Assembly (NCBI RefSeq): GCF_014201465.1
Contig: NZ_JACHEP010000003.1
Span: 30,827-94,826 of the forward strand
Source of the DNA: Anoxybacteroides tepidamans
GTDB taxonomy: Bacteria > Bacillota > Bacilli > Bacillales > Anoxybacillaceae
DNA length: 64,000 bases
Direction of reading: 5' to 3'
The translations under genes were made by a program, and so were the position numbers. Positions 15,867-25,938 of the stretch are shown here, one piece after another. The notes under the pieces are model-generated. The model had not been told where the DNA came from and searched no databases. It saw only the letters and a program-made list of their open reading frames with translations. How positions within the stretch are numbered: the stretch's first letter is position 1; the number at the start of each line of letters is the position of its first letter.

Positions 15867-16062
15867 TTGTTTCACCACCATGGCTTTATATCTAATGAAT
15901 AGTAATCTATCAATATTTCCATCGAAGAGCATATAAAAAGTATAAAAAAAGGAGCATCATCACGCAAGTTTTATCCACAAATTGTGAATAAGTTATTTGT
16001 TTTTGTTTATAATTTTGTGGATATTTTGCTATTTGTTCCTTCTTATCATTAACTTATCCACA
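15808..16062. promoter_or_regulatory. DnaA-box cluster between ywlC and spoIIR
   Basis: Seven matches to the DnaA 9-mer TTATCCACA within 255 bp. Perfect: 15808-15816 (reverse), 15826-15834, 15971-15979, 16054-16062. One mismatch: TTGTCCACA 15838-15846, TTATTCACA (reverse) 15983-15991, ATATCCACA (reverse) 16016-16024. DnaA-box clusters outside oriC, one of them at ywlC, are known in B. subtilis and help limit untimely initiation; the same place here suggests a conserved cluster. It is not an origin: no dnaA, no clear unwinding element set. Confidence 0.85.
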
Positions 16063-16068
16063 ATTTTG

Positions 16069-16770
16069 CTATGGAATGAGTTTTTTGAACATCTCTTTGA
16101 GAAAAAATTTCACCTCGATTTTTTCTTCTTTTTCATCGACGACAAAGTCCGAAGACGGCCTCGCGGTGCTCGAAGGGGCGACCATACGAAGCGCTGTTAG
16201 ATCTTCTTCTTTTTCTGTTGCTGCTTCGCCAGTTAGGTTTTGAGCTTCTTTTTCTTCTCTTACTGCTTCGCCATTTGAAAAATCAAGAAAACATAGCGGC
16301 GGAAACAGCACACACCACCAGTTTGCTCCTTTTCCTTCACCGAGCGTAATTAAAACCGCTTCATACTGACCCGCTGGATAGATGTAATTGCCGTAAATTT
16401 TCGTTGGAAACTGAATTTTTCCAAATTGAACGCGATACGACTGATCACTTTTTTCTTCCCGCAACACCTTCGCAACTGTTTGTTCGATATTTGGCAAATG
16501 CGATTGAATCACTTGTTTCGCTTGATCGAACGATGTTAAATCAGCTACCCATTCATTGATTTGCGCGTTGACCGCATCGCGCACTTTCCGTTTTAACGCT
16601 TGGTCTTCGGCCGAATCGCTATTGGCTAAAATGCGCAGGCGAATCGCCTCATTTGGAATCATCAGTTCCGCGTTCGCTCCCGCTTCCGTTTGCTGGCCGT
16701 ACACGTTGACAAGCACACCGATCGTCAATAAAAGCATATATAAGATCATCCCGATTTTACTTTTGTTCAT
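16069..16770 (-). CDS. spoIIR: Stage II sporulation protein R
   Basis: Forespore-made secreted signal (233 aa) that triggers SpoIIGA to cleave pro-sigma-E in the mother cell. An N-terminal signal segment (about 5-25, IGMILYMLLLTIGVLVNVYG) is followed by the domain with AIRLRILANSDSAEDQALKRKVRD and GANWWCVLFPPLCFLD, diagnostic of SpoIIR. The C-terminal 60 residues are charged and variable. Start ATG with AAAGGACGGTG upstream. In B. subtilis it is also near ywlC. No sigma-F promoter could be assigned with confidence. Confidence 0.95.
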   Translation of the reverse strand: MNKSKIGMILYMLLLTIGVLVNVYGQQTEAGANAELMIPNEAIRLRILANSDSAEDQALKRKVRDAVNAQINEWVADLTSFDQAKQVIQSHLPNIEQTVAKVLREEKSDQSYRVQFGKIQFPTKIYGNYIYPAGQYEAVLITLGEGKGANWWCVLFPPLCFLDFSNGEAVREEKEAQNLTGEAATEKEEDLTALRMVAPSSTARPSSDFVVDEKEEKIEVKFFLKEMFKKLIP

Positions 16771-16835
16771 TTTGTTTGCACCGTCCTTTCACTAACTCAT
16801 TTTGAACCGCGCAACTAAGTTTTAAACTATGAATC

Positions 16836-16873
16836 TAAAAAAATAACTTCCAGAGGTTCAGTCTGGAAGTTAT
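16836..16873 (-). terminator. Terminator after prmC
   Basis: Perfect 12-bp stem ATAACTTCCAGA (16843-16854) / TCTGGAAGTTAT (16862-16873) with a 7-nt loop and a seven-T run on the minus strand; the stem includes the prmC stop codon. Confidence 0.93.
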
Positions 16874-17739
16874 GGCTTCATCTCTGCATAAACGATTCGG
16901 TCTTTTCCATTGATGTCATAAGCAACATCGACGTCTGCTTGCGGAAACGTTTGTCCCAGCAAGCGAGCAACCTCTTTCCCTTGGCCTGCACCAACTTCAA
17001 ATGCAACGAGCGCGCGTTTTTTTAACACAAGAGGCAATTCGGACATAAAACGACGATAAAAATCGAGACCGTCTTTCCCGCCGACAAGCGCTCTTAACGG
17101 CTCACAGTTTTTGACTACCGGAGAAAGAGACGCAATGTCCTCCTCCGGAATATAAGGCGGATTGGAAACGACGACATCAACTTTACGGTTGGCTTGAATA
17201 AGCGGCTGCAACAGATCACCACACCAAAATTCCACTTCCGCTCCAAGGCGCTGGGCGTTTTCTTTCGCGACTTCAAGCGACTCTGGTGAAATATCGGTCG
17301 CACTGACGCGTAATGAACGGTTTTCAAGCGCAAGCGTGACGGCAATCGCGCCGCTCCCTGTTCCAACATCTACAACATCGACCGGTTCTTGCTTTGAAAA
17401 CAGCCGATTGATCCGCTTCAACACACCTTCGACTAGCTCTTCCGTTTCCGGCCTTGGAATGAGCACGGCGGGATTGACAATAAATTCTCGCCCGTAAAAT
17501 TGTTCCGAGCCGATGAGGTATTGCACCGGTATATGATCGTTTACGTGTTTTTCCAAATCGGCGACGAACGCTTTTTCGATTCGTTCGTTAAGCTCATCGC
17601 GCAAACAGGCGAATAGCTGCGCCCGTGTCATGTGCAAATGATGACATATCAGCAGCTCCGCCACCCGTTCTTCTTTTCCGTGTTCTTTTAAAAAAGAAGA
17701 AGCCCAGTGAAGGACTTCGTAAATTTTGTTATGATTCAT
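16870..17739 (-). CDS. prmC: Peptide chain release factor glutamine methyltransferase
   Basis: SAM-dependent enzyme (289 aa) that methylates the Gln of the GGQ loop of release factors. An N-terminal helical domain (1-75) precedes the Rossmann domain with [16 protein letters not shown] (about 119-134) and the catalytic [13 protein letters not shown]. It overlaps prfA, its substrate gene, by 11 nt; start ATG 17739 has only a weak ribosome site, consistent with coupling. Confidence 0.95.
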   Translation of the reverse strand: MNHNKIYEVLHWASSFLKEHGKEERVAELLICHHLHMTRAQLFACLRDELNERIEKAFVADLEKHVNDHIPVQYLIGSEQFYGREFIVNPAVLIPRPETEELVEGVLKRINRLFSKQEPVDVVDVGTGSGAIAVTLALENRSLRVSATDISPESLEVAKENAQRLGAEVEFWCGDLLQPLIQANRKVDVVVSNPPYIPEEDIASLSPVVKNCEPLRALVGGKDGLDFYRRFMSELPLVLKKRALVAFEVGAGQGKEVARLLGQTFPQADVDVAYDINGKDRIVYAEMKP

Positions 17740-18805
17740 GGTTGGCTTGCTCCAGTTTTTTCGATTGGTCGTCTAAAATAAGCGCATCGATGATTTCGTC
17801 CAGTTTGCCCTCTAGTACTTGATCGAGTTTTTGGAGCGTAAGCCCGATGCGATGATCGGTCACGCGGTTTTGCGGGAAGTTATACGTGCGAATGCGCTCG
17901 GAGCGGTCGCCGGTTCCGACCGCCTGTTTGCGCGTTTGATCGTACTCGGCGCGCGCTTCTTGCTGGTATTTGTCGTAAATGCGGGCACGCAATACTTTCA
18001 TCGCTTTTTCTTTGTTTTTAATTTGCGATTTTTCGTCTTGGCACGAAACGACGATTCCAGTTGGAATGTGCGTTAAGCGCACGGCTGACATCGTCGTGTT
18101 GACGCTTTGCCCGCCCGGACCGCTCGATGCGAACGTGTCGACACGAATATCTTTTTCGTGAATTTCGACTTCGACTTCTTCCATTTCCGGCAAGCAGGCG
18201 ACCGTCGCTGTCGATGTGTGAATGCGTCCGCCTGATTCCGTTTCCGGCACGCGCTGCACACGATGGGCGCCGTTTTCAAATTTCAGTTTCGAATATGCCC
18301 CTTTTCCTTGAATCATAAAAATGATTTCTTTATAGCCGCCTAAACCGGTCGGACTCGCTTCAATCACTTCCGTTTTCCATCCTTGCGATTCGGCATAGCG
18401 CGTATACATGCGGTACAAGTCGCCGGCAAATAACGCCGCCTCTTCACCGCCGGCCGCCCCGCGAATTTCCATAATGACGTTTTTATCATCGTTCGGGTCT
18501 TTCGGCAACAATAACACTTTCAGTTTTTCGACAAGCGCTTCTTCCCGCTCTTCTAATTCGCTAATTTCTTCTTTCACCATTTCGCGCATCTCGGGATCCA
18601 ATTTTTCCTCCAACATCGCTTTTGCATCGATGTGCTGCTGGCGAACCGATTTATATTCCCGATACACAAGCACCGTTTCTTCTAAATCGGACTGCTCTTT
18701 TGAATAATCGCGAAGCTTTTTCGGGTCGTTAATCACTTCTGGATCCATTAACAACTGATTCAACTTTTCATAACGTTCTTCTACTGCCTGAAGACGGTCA
18801 AACAC
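17729..18805 (-). CDS. prfA: Peptide chain release factor 1
   Basis: Reads UAA/UAG stop codons (358 aa). The GGQ loop is visible as [20 protein letters not shown] and the codon-recognition region carries the PxT-type motif in the [12 protein letters not shown] area. GTG start with AGAGGTGAATAA upstream. Followed by prmC, which modifies its GGQ. Confidence 0.97.
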   Translation of the reverse strand: MFDRLQAVEERYEKLNQLLMDPEVINDPKKLRDYSKEQSDLEETVLVYREYKSVRQQHIDAKAMLEEKLDPEMREMVKEEISELEEREEALVEKLKVLLLPKDPNDDKNVIMEIRGAAGGEEAALFAGDLYRMYTRYAESQGWKTEVIEASPTGLGGYKEIIFMIQGKGAYSKLKFENGAHRVQRVPETESGGRIHTSTATVACLPEMEEVEVEIHEKDIRVDTFASSGPGGQSVNTTMSAVRLTHIPTGIVVSCQDEKSQIKNKEKAMKVLRARIYDKYQQEARAEYDQTRKQAVGTGDRSERIRTYNFPQNRVTDHRIGLTLQKLDQVLEGKLDEIIDALILDDQSKKLEQANHES

Positions 18806-18932
18806 ACTTATTCACCTCTACCTTTGTCCATGCACAGTCTAATTTATAATTATACTACAGTTTAAGGGAAGGAGAAAGGTCGGAATCATTTGTGACAATT
18901 TTGTGAAAAAAATGTCGTTCATTCGGACAAAA

Positions 18933-18950
18933 GTGCCGAAATTTCGGCAC
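18933..18950. promoter_or_regulatory. 18-bp perfect palindrome, probable activator site for the sigma-54 promoter
   Basis: GTGCCGAAATTTCGGCAC, a perfect inverted repeat centred about 75 bp upstream of the predicted sigma-54 start. This is the usual place and form of an enhancer for an NtrC-type activator, and such an activator gene (21657-23096) ends just beyond the two genes it would control. A further TTCGG half lies at 18922-18926. No second copy was noticed in the window. Confidence 0.7.
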
Positions 18951-18990
18951 CATCTTCTATCAATTGTTTTATTTTTTTATTTTTTTGAAT

Positions 18991-19006
18991 TGGCACACTT
19001 TTTGCA
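18991..19006 (+). promoter_or_regulatory. Sigma-54 (SigL) promoter of adh-aldh
   Basis: TGGCAC (18991-18996) and TTGCA (19002-19006), with the invariant GG (18992-18993) and GC (19004-19005) exactly 10 bp apart. Matches the -24/-12 consensus TGGCAC-N5-TTGCW. Start predicted near 19017, leader about 37 nt. No sigma-A promoter was seen nearby. The flanking 18806-19053 gap is otherwise AT-rich. Confidence 0.87.
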
Positions 19007-19053
19007 TTTTAAGATAGGTGAACCGACAAATTTTTTGAAAGGGGATAGGGAGA

Positions 19054-20064
19054 ATGAAAGCAGCAGTTGTTCACGAGTTCAAACAAAAGCTTCGAATCGA
19101 GGAGGTCGAAAAGCCGACACTAGAGTATGGCGAGGTGCTTGTCAAAATCGAAGCTTGCGGCGTCTGCCATACCGATTTGCACGCTGCCCATGGGGACTGG
19201 CCGGTCAAACCGAAACTTCCGCTCATTCCCGGGCATGAAGGGGTAGGAGTTGTCGTTGAAGTGGGCGAAGGGGTAAAATCGCTGAAAGTTGGCGATCGCG
19301 TTGGCATTCCGTGGCTATATTCGGCGTGCGGCGAATGTGAATATTGTTTAAGCGGACAAGAAACGCTTTGTCCACACCAATTAAATGGTGGGTATTCCGT
19401 CGACGGCGGCTATGCCGAATATTGCAAAGCACCAGCCGACTATGTAGCGCGCATTCCAGAAAACCTCGATCCAGTTGAAGTCGCACCGATTCTTTGCGCG
19501 GGGGTCACGACATATAAAGCGTTGAAAGTATCGAATGCCAAACCAGGCGACTGGGTCGCGATTTACGGCATCGGCGGGTTAGGTCATATCGCACTGCAAT
19601 ACGCTAAAGCGATGGGATTCAACGTCGTTGCTGTTGATATTAGCGATGACAAAGCAGAGCTAGCGACGAAATTGGGAGCAGATATCGCTATCAACGGGTT
19701 AAAAGAAGACCCAGTCGCAGCGATTCAAGAAAAAGTAGGCGGTGTCCAAGCTGCCATTAGCGTCGCTGTAACGAAAAAAGCGTTCGAACAAGCCTATCGC
19801 TCCATTAAACGCGGTGGGTGCCTCGTCGTTGTCGGTTTGCCGCACGATGAATTGCCAATTCCAATTTTCGATACAGTCTTAAATGGTGTGACGGTGAAAG
19901 GGTCAATCGTTGGCACAAGAAAAGATATGCAAGAAGCGCTCGATTTTGCAGCACGCGGAAAAGTTCGCCCAATCGTGGAAGCGGTTCCATTAGAAAAAAT
20001 TAATGATGTGTTCGAGAAAATGGAAAAGGGACAAATTAATGGCCGCATCGTTTTAACGTTGTAA
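19054..20064 (+). CDS. adhP: Zinc-dependent alcohol dehydrogenase (ADH-T type)
   Basis: NAD-dependent medium-chain dehydrogenase (336 aa) interconverting primary alcohols and aldehydes, very close to the ADH-T enzyme of thermophilic bacilli. Catalytic zinc ligands Cys38, His61 and Cys148; structural zinc Cys92, Cys95, Cys98 and Cys106; Rossmann loop GIGGLG at about 172-177. AAAGGGGATAGGGAGA upstream of ATG. First gene after the sigma-54 promoter, 57 nt before an aldehyde dehydrogenase, so the pair would oxidise ethanol-like alcohols to acids. Confidence 0.95.
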   Translation: MKAAVVHEFKQKLRIEEVEKPTLEYGEVLVKIEACGVCHTDLHAAHGDWPVKPKLPLIPGHEGVGVVVEVGEGVKSLKVGDRVGIPWLYSACGECEYCLSGQETLCPHQLNGGYSVDGGYAEYCKAPADYVARIPENLDPVEVAPILCAGVTTYKALKVSNAKPGDWVAIYGIGGLGHIALQYAKAMGFNVVAVDISDDKAELATKLGADIAINGLKEDPVAAIQEKVGGVQAAISVAVTKKAFEQAYRSIKRGGCLVVVGLPHDELPIPIFDTVLNGVTVKGSIVGTRKDMQEALDFAARGKVRPIVEAVPLEKINDVFEKMEKGQINGRIVLTL

Positions 20065-20071
20065 CAATTTA

Positions 20072-20094
20072 GGGTGTCCCACTTCGGGACATCC
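20072..20094 (+). other. Intercistronic hairpin between adh and aldehyde dehydrogenase
   Basis: Arms GGGTGTCCC (20072-20080) and GGGACATCC (20086-20094), one G-T wobble, 5-nt loop. No T-run follows, so read-through to the downstream gene is expected; it may stabilise or divide the message. Confidence 0.6.
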
Positions 20095-20121
20095 TAGCGA
20101 AAAGAACAAGGGGGAATTCAC

Positions 20122-21639
20122 GTGATTTACAGCCAACCGGGAGAAAAAGACGCAAAAGTCCAATTTAAAAAGCGATACGATAACTATATTAACGGAGAAT
20201 GGGTGCCGCCTATTTCCGGGCAATATTTTGCAAATATTACGCCTGTAACCGGAGAAGTATTTTGCGAAGTCGCCCGCTCGCAAGCCGAAGACATCGAACT
20301 AGCGCTCGATGCCGCTCATGCAGCAAAAGAGGCGTGGGGAAAAACATCGCCGGCAGAAAGAGCGTTAATTTTAAACAAAATCGCCGACCGCATGGAAGAA
20401 AATTTAGAAATGCTCGCGGTGGCAGAAACATGGGATAATGGCAAACCGATTCGGGAAACGTTAAACGCCGATTTGCCCCTAGCCATCGACCACTTCCGTT
20501 ACTTTGCTGGCGCGATTCGTGCTCAAGAAGGAACGATTAGCCAATTGGACGACGATACCGTCGCCTACCATTTCCACGAGCCGCTTGGGGTTGTTGGGCA
20601 AATTATCCCGTGGAACTTTCCATTATTAATGGCGGCGTGGAAAATTGCCCCTGCGCTCGCTGCTGGAAACTGCATCGTGCTAAAACCAGCAGAACAAACC
20701 CCGGCATCGATTATGGTGCTGTTAGAGTTGATTGGCGACTTGCTGCCGCCTGGCGTGCTTAACGTCGTCAACGGCTTTGGGCTCGAAGCCGGAAAGCCAT
20801 TAGCATCGAGCCCGCGCATCGCCAAAATCGCCTTTACCGGCGAAACGACGACCGGTCGTTTAATTATGCAGTATGCGTCGCAAAATATTATCCCTGTGAC
20901 GCTTGAGTTAGGGGGAAAATCGCCGAATATTTTCTTCCCAGACGTCATGGAAGCAGACGACGACTTTTTCGATAAAGCGATTGAAGGATTTGTCATGTTC
21001 GCTTTAAACCAAGGAGAAGTGTGCACATGCCCTTCTAGAGCGTTAATTCACGAATCGATTTATGAGGCGTTTATGGAGCGGGCGCTCGAGCGCGTTCAAA
21101 ACATTAAAACAGGAAACCCGCTCGACACCTCGACAATGATGGGGGCGCAAGCTTCAGCGGAGCAAATGGAGAAAATTCTTTCGTATATCGATATCGGAAA
21201 ACAAGAAGGGGCGCAATGCCTCATTGGCGGAGAGAAAAATGTGATTGCCGGCTTGGAAAATGGCTACTATATTCAACCGACGGTCTTTAAAGGCCATAAT
21301 AAAATGCGGATTTTCCAAGAGGAAATTTTCGGTCCGGTCGTATCGGTGACGACGTTCAAAGACGAAGCCGAAGCGCTTGCAATTGCTAATGATACGTTAT
21401 ACGGGCTCGGCGCAGGCGTATGGACGCGCAACATTAACCGTGCGTACCGATTCGGACGAGGCATTCAAGCAGGCCGCGTCTGGACGAACTGCTATCATTC
21501 GTATCCGGCACACGCAGCGTTTGGCGGCTATAAAATGTCCGGCATCGGCCGTGAAACACATCATATGATGCTAGCACACTATCAACAAACGAAAAATATA
21601 CTCGTTAGCTACAACCCGAAAGCATTGGGCTTCTTCTAA
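20122..21639 (+). CDS. NAD-dependent aldehyde dehydrogenase (AcoD/ExaC-like)
   Basis: Aldehyde dehydrogenase superfamily, 505 aa, acting on acetaldehyde-like substrates. Catalytic Cys301 in [11 protein letters not shown], general base Glu262 in [12 protein letters not shown]-site FTGETTTGR and [15 protein letters not shown] start with AAGGGGG upstream. It follows adh on the same strand and has no visible promoter of its own, so the two form a sigma-54 operon. It ends in a terminator shared with the convergent regulator gene. Substrate range cannot be told from sequence. Confidence 0.93.
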   Translation: MIYSQPGEKDAKVQFKKRYDNYINGEWVPPISGQYFANITPVTGEVFCEVARSQAEDIELALDAAHAAKEAWGKTSPAERALILNKIADRMEENLEMLAVAETWDNGKPIRETLNADLPLAIDHFRYFAGAIRAQEGTISQLDDDTVAYHFHEPLGVVGQIIPWNFPLLMAAWKIAPALAAGNCIVLKPAEQTPASIMVLLELIGDLLPPGVLNVVNGFGLEAGKPLASSPRIAKIAFTGETTTGRLIMQYASQNIIPVTLELGGKSPNIFFPDVMEADDDFFDKAIEGFVMFALNQGEVCTCPSRALIHESIYEAFMERALERVQNIKTGNPLDTSTMMGAQASAEQMEKILSYIDIGKQEGAQCLIGGEKNVIAGLENGYYIQPTVFKGHNKMRIFQEEIFGPVVSVTTFKDEAEALAIANDTLYGLGAGVWTRNINRAYRFGRGIQAGRVWTNCYHSYPAHAAFGGYKMSGIGRETHHMMLAHYQQTKNILVSYNPKALGFF

Positions 21640-21644
21640 AGCGC

Positions 21645-21680
21645 AAGGGACTGGCCTTATTTTTGGTCAGCCCCTTTTTC
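21645..21680. terminator. Bidirectional terminator between convergent operons
   Basis: Arms AAGGGACTGGCC (21645-21656) and GGTCAGCCCCTT (21665-21676) with one mismatch, followed by Ts on the plus strand. It serves aldehyde dehydrogenase and overlaps the end of the opposing regulator gene. Confidence 0.75.
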
Positions 21681-23096
21681 TTTTAATAAATACCTCAATT
21701 TCCGCACGGTAATGTTGAGCCGCTCGGCTGTTTCTTTTCGGTTGCCGATTGTTTCTTTTAACGTTTTCATGACAAAGGCGCGTCCGATCGTTGTTTCTAA
21801 CTCTTTTACTAACGACAACACATATTCTAAATCTACAGGTTCATTTTTTTTCCATAACGATAAAATATCATTTACCCATTCGTGCAAATACGTCTCCAAA
21901 TCTGTATCGTTTGTCTTTTTTTCGACTATCGGCATCGAAGTGCGCGCAGCTTTCAGCTTTTCCGGAAGGTATGGCGGGGTAATAATCGCTGTTTCCCCTT
22001 CTGCCAGTGTTACTGCGCGTTTGACAACGTTAAATAATTCGCGGACATTGCCTGGCCAATGGTATTGACTCATATAAGCGAGGCTTTCTGTTGAAAACGA
22101 CAGCGGTGAGTGTAATTTTTTTAAGAAATAGTCGACAAGAAGCGGCAAGTCTTCTAGCCGTTCACGAAGCGGTGGAATCGTTAGTTTTACGACATCTAGC
22201 CGATAAAGCAAATCTTCACGAAACGTTTTTTCTTCTACGGCTTTTGCCAAATTCACATGCGATGCGGCAATGATGCGCGTATTCGTTTTGCGTACCGTTT
22301 CGCCGCCAACGCGAATATACTCGCCCGTTTCTAGCACGCGCAACAATTTCACTTGTGTCGCTAACGTCGCTTCGCCAATTTCATCTAAAAACAGCGTACC
22401 GCGATTGGCGATTTCGAACATGCCCTTTTTTTCTTTTACCGCCCCTGTAAACGCCCCCTTTTCATGGCCGAACAATTCGCTTTCCAACAACGTTTCCGAA
22501 ACCGCCCCACAATTGATGCCGATAAACGGTTGGTCGTAGCGCATGCTCGCGCTATGAATAAAATGGGCAAGCACTTCTTTCCCTGTCCCTGTTTCCCCTT
22601 CGATAAGCACGTTCACGTTTTTTTTCGCAATTTTATAGGCAAGCTTTAACAAGTCATTCATTTCTTTATTTGTTCCGACGACAAACCCGAGCGTTTCGGC
22701 TAGCTTGTACATGTCGTTTTGGGTAGACGTAGCACCACTTTGCAACAACCCGTCAATTAATTGCTCTAGTTGGTTAATGTCATCAAACGGCTTTTCGACA
22801 TAGTCGCTCGCCCCGTATTTAATTGCCTCGACCGCTGTTTTCACCGTGCTGTAGCCTGTCATCACGACCGCTTTGCAAGCAGGAAAGGAAAGCTTTAGCT
22901 GTTTTAATAAATCTAACCCGTTCGTATCCGGCAATTTCACGTCGATTAACGCCAAATCAAAGCGATGCTGGCGAATGAGGGTAGAAAAATCTTTTCCGCT
23001 AAACCCAAGCGTCACGTGATATCCTTTTTCTTCGAGAAAATGGCGAAAAAAAGTGCCGACTTCACGCTCATCGTCGATAACTAAAATATTGTACAT
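21657..23096 (-). CDS. Sigma-54-dependent response regulator (NtrC family)
   Basis: 479 aa in three parts. Receiver domain 1-120 with Asp8/Asp9, phospho-acceptor Asp52 and Lys102-type KPF motif. AAA+ domain about 140-375 with Walker A GETGTGKE, the sigma-54 contact loop GAFTGA, Walker B GTLFLDEIGE and the arginine-finger region LLYRLDVVKL. Fis-type HTH at the C-terminus (NRKETAERLNITVRKLRYLL). Starts immediately after the kinase stop with AAGGGGAGATTAA ahead. It probably activates the sigma-54 promoter at 18991, 2.7 kb away; that link is inferred. Confidence 0.94.
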   Translation of the reverse strand: MYNILVIDDEREVGTFFRHFLEEKGYHVTLGFSGKDFSTLIRQHRFDLALIDVKLPDTNGLDLLKQLKLSFPACKAVVMTGYSTVKTAVEAIKYGASDYVEKPFDDINQLEQLIDGLLQSGATSTQNDMYKLAETLGFVVGTNKEMNDLLKLAYKIAKKNVNVLIEGETGTGKEVLAHFIHSASMRYDQPFIGINCGAVSETLLESELFGHEKGAFTGAVKEKKGMFEIANRGTLFLDEIGEATLATQVKLLRVLETGEYIRVGGETVRKTNTRIIAASHVNLAKAVEEKTFREDLLYRLDVVKLTIPPLRERLEDLPLLVDYFLKKLHSPLSFSTESLAYMSQYHWPGNVRELFNVVKRAVTLAEGETAIITPPYLPEKLKAARTSMPIVEKKTNDTDLETYLHEWVNDILSLWKKNEPVDLEYVLSLVKELETTIGRAFVMKTLKETIGNRKETAERLNITVRKLRYLLKEKGADQK

Positions 23097-24755
23097 TTAA
23101 TCTCCCCTTTCTTCTTTCGCCGGCAATTTTAACCGAAATTCGCTTCCTTTGCCGAGCTCGCTACTGACTTCAATCGTTCCGCCGTGGGCTTGTGCGATTC
23201 CTAAACTGACGGACAACCCAAGTCCTGTTCCTTTCCCTGGCCGCTTTGTCGTAAAAAACGGGTGAAAAATTTCTTGTAAATGCTGCTCCCCTATTCCTTT
23301 ACCGTTATCTTTGACAGAAAGAACGACCCAACGTTTTTCATTTTCCGCAACCGATTTTGTTTCAATTGCGATTACTTTCTCGGGAATTTCCATATCTTCG
23401 AGCGCATCTTTTGCATTGATTAAAAGGTTTAAAATAATTTGTCCGATTTGTTGAATGTTTCCTTCGATCAATTCAACGGAATAATCCAATTTTTTTTGAA
23501 TGGTAATGTTCTGTTTTTGAATTTGGTCGCCTATCAATCCTAATACTTGCTCGACAGCCTCATTAACGGAACACTCTTCAAACGCATATTCATCTTGCCT
23601 TGAAAACGTCAATAAGTTTTGAATGATCGTTTTGCAGCGCTTTCCGCATGAATAAATGTCGGATAGCAGTTTATACGAACGATCGTCTTTCGAAAAAGAC
23701 CGCAATAATAGTTGTGCATTGCCAAGAATCGCGGTGAGCGGATTATTTAATTCGTGCGCGATGCCAGCGGCCATCTCCCCGATGGCGGCCAGCTTTCCTG
23801 ATTGGACGAGCTGCGCTTCAATTCGCAGTTTTTCCGTAATGTCATTGATATAAATCATGACAGCATACATGTTTTGTTTTTCGTTCAGTACCGGATAAGA
23901 ATGAAATTCGCATACGCGCTGCTGAATATGGATTCGCCGGTGAACCGGCTTTTTCGTTTCCAAGTTTTCGATGATCGGGCTTTCATTCATATCAATCGAT
24001 AAAAGTTGACATATGTTTTTTTTATGCAAATGAAACTGAAAAAACTCTTTGGCGGCATCGTTGTACCGTAAAATGTTTCCGTCTAAGTCAACGACTAATA
24101 TCATTTCTGAAACGGCCCGAAACGTTTCTTCCCACTCTTTTTTACTTGTCAGCACTTCGTTATAAAGGCGGGCATTTTCAATACAAACCGCCAATTGATC
24201 GCAAAACTGCTGAAAAAATGAAAGATCCGCCTCGTCGTATACAACCGTTTCTGTACTTCCTATACTTAACATACCGATTACTTGGCCTTTACTAATAAGA
24301 GGAATGAGCAACACATTCCGAATTCCTAATGCTTTATACACTTTATTTTCTATATACGAATCTTTGTCTTCCTGTACCTGATAAAAAATCTTCTCTAGCG
24401 ATTGAATTACTTTCCAATAAAGAGAGCGTTCTTTTGGCAAAACAAAGCCTACCGGAAAATATAATGCATGAGCAGGATATACGTTCGTTAAAACTAATTT
24501 GTTATTTTCGTATAAAGACAAGCTGATGCGTTCAATCGGAAAAATTTCTCTCAATTTATCAAAAGTGTTTTTTAGCATTTCATCCATCGACATATCAATA
24601 TTAAAGCTTTTCGTAATGTCGTTAATAATTTCCAGCTGCATATTTTTCTTTTTTAATTCCGCCACCATCTTTTTTAATTCGGTATAATAGCTTTTTTTTG
24701 AAGATTGAACTCCTGTTAAAAGATTAATAATCTGTTGCCGTTCATTCATTGCCAT
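23097..24755 (-). CDS. Soluble GAF-PAS sensor histidine kinase
   Basis: 552 aa, no membrane segment. N-terminal coiled coil (20-45), GAF domain (about 45-200), PAS domain (about 205-310), HisKA with phospho-acceptor His334 in GIAHELNNPL, and HATPase (about 430-545) with N box LINAKDAL and G boxes DNGKGIG and GKGTGLGLS. ATG directly follows the stop of the iron alcohol dehydrogenase; AAAGG 8 nt upstream. Being cytosolic it should sense an internal cue, perhaps an aldehyde, alcohol, redox state or CoA ester (inference). Confidence 0.93.
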   Translation of the reverse strand: MAMNERQQIINLLTGVQSSKKSYYTELKKMVAELKKKNMQLEIINDITKSFNIDMSMDEMLKNTFDKLREIFPIERISLSLYENNKLVLTNVYPAHALYFPVGFVLPKERSLYWKVIQSLEKIFYQVQEDKDSYIENKVYKALGIRNVLLIPLISKGQVIGMLSIGSTETVVYDEADLSFFQQFCDQLAVCIENARLYNEVLTSKKEWEETFRAVSEMILVVDLDGNILRYNDAAKEFFQFHLHKKNICQLLSIDMNESPIIENLETKKPVHRRIHIQQRVCEFHSYPVLNEKQNMYAVMIYINDITEKLRIEAQLVQSGKLAAIGEMAAGIAHELNNPLTAILGNAQLLLRSFSKDDRSYKLLSDIYSCGKRCKTIIQNLLTFSRQDEYAFEECSVNEAVEQVLGLIGDQIQKQNITIQKKLDYSVELIEGNIQQIGQIILNLLINAKDALEDMEIPEKVIAIETKSVAENEKRWVVLSVKDNGKGIGEQHLQEIFHPFFTTKRPGKGTGLGLSVSLGIAQAHGGTIEVSSELGKGSEFRLKLPAKEERGD

Positions 24756-25904
24756 TTACCATGCCTTTCTAAATATTTCCTCAATATCTTCTACGGTTAT
24801 ATCTCGCGGGTTTGTAATCATACACGCATCATGTAAAGCAACAAGGCTCATTTTTCGTATTTCTTCCTTCTCCACCCCGATATCGGATAATCGTTGCGGA
24901 GCTCCGATCTCGATTGTTAATTGCTTTACGTATTCAATCGCTTTTTTACCTGCTTCCATATAAGGCATGCCGCGGGTATCGACGCCAAGGAAAAGCGCAA
25001 TGTCGGCAAACTTTTTCGGATTGGCCAAGAGGTTGTATTCCATGACATGCGGCAGCAAAATCGAATTCACGTCACCGTGGAGGAGATAATATTTTCCGCC
25101 AACTGCATGCGACATCGCATGGACCGCTCCTAAAATGGCGTTAGAAAAAGCCAATCCTGCCTGCAAACTAGCCATTGCCATGTTTGTTTTCGCTTCTTGG
25201 TTAATTTTAGAAGCTACAGAAGGACGTAAATATTCTGCTACTAAAGAAATCGCGTTTTTTGCTTGAACGTCCGTTAGCGGCGTAGCCGCCAAGCTTACAT
25301 ATGCCTCAATGCCGTGCGTTAAAACGTCAAGTCCTGTTGAAGCAGTTAAATGCGCGCTTTTTGTCGATAGCGTTTCTGGATCAATAATGGCAATATCCGG
25401 AATGAGCGAGCGGGAAATAATTGTCATTTTTTTTTGCTCTTTCGTATCGACAATAACAGAAAATTGCGACACTTCTGAACCCGAACCGGCCGTTGTCGGA
25501 ACCATCACTTGCGGGGGAAGGGGGCGTCGGATTTTATCCACTCCTTCATAATCGTGAATTTGCCCGCCATTTGTGACAAGAATCGCGATCGCTTTCGCCA
25601 CATCGATAGCGCTCCCTCCGCCAATCCCGATAATGGCATCGCATTCGTTTTCGATATATACTTCACATCCTTTTTCTACTTCTCTGTCTTTCGGATTAAT
25701 GGTTACATCATAAAATGTCGTATATTTTAGCCCAGCTTGCTTGCAGCTTTTCATGACAACATCCAACCAGCCCGCTTCCATAACGCCCGGATCGCTGACA
25801 ATTAATACATTCGTAGCGCCAAGCCTCAGACAGCTTTCCCCTACTTGATGGATGGAACCGTTTCCAAAAATAATTTCAGGCATCATAAATTTATGGATAT
25901 TCAT
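24756..25904 (-). CDS. Iron-containing alcohol dehydrogenase
   Basis: Group III alcohol dehydrogenase (382 aa), NAD(P)-dependent. Coenzyme site GIGGGSAID (about 93-101); iron ligands Asp193, His197, His262 and His276 in the TGLDVLTHGIEA, AVHAMSHAVGG and LLHGDVN motifs. AAGGTGG upstream of the ATG. First gene of an operon with the kinase and the regulator, with no gap between genes; co-transcription of an enzyme with the two-component pair suggests they act on the same alcohol or diol. Substrate unknown. Confidence 0.94.
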   Translation of the reverse strand: MNIHKFMMPEIIFGNGSIHQVGESCLRLGATNVLIVSDPGVMEAGWLDVVMKSCKQAGLKYTTFYDVTINPKDREVEKGCEVYIENECDAIIGIGGGSAIDVAKAIAILVTNGGQIHDYEGVDKIRRPLPPQVMVPTTAGSGSEVSQFSVIVDTKEQKKMTIISRSLIPDIAIIDPETLSTKSAHLTASTGLDVLTHGIEAYVSLAATPLTDVQAKNAISLVAEYLRPSVASKINQEAKTNMAMASLQAGLAFSNAILGAVHAMSHAVGGKYYLLHGDVNSILLPHVMEYNLLANPKKFADIALFLGVDTRGMPYMEAGKKAIEYVKQLTIEIGAPQRLSDIGVEKEEIRKMSLVALHDACMITNPRDITVEDIEEIFRKAW

Positions 25905-25938
25905 ACTCTCGCCACCTTAAAAATCATCTTACATTAAT

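Noticed and set aside
15808-16062. Chromosomal origin of replication
   Set aside because: DnaA boxes alone; no dnaA/dnaN genes, and gene order places oriC elsewhere.
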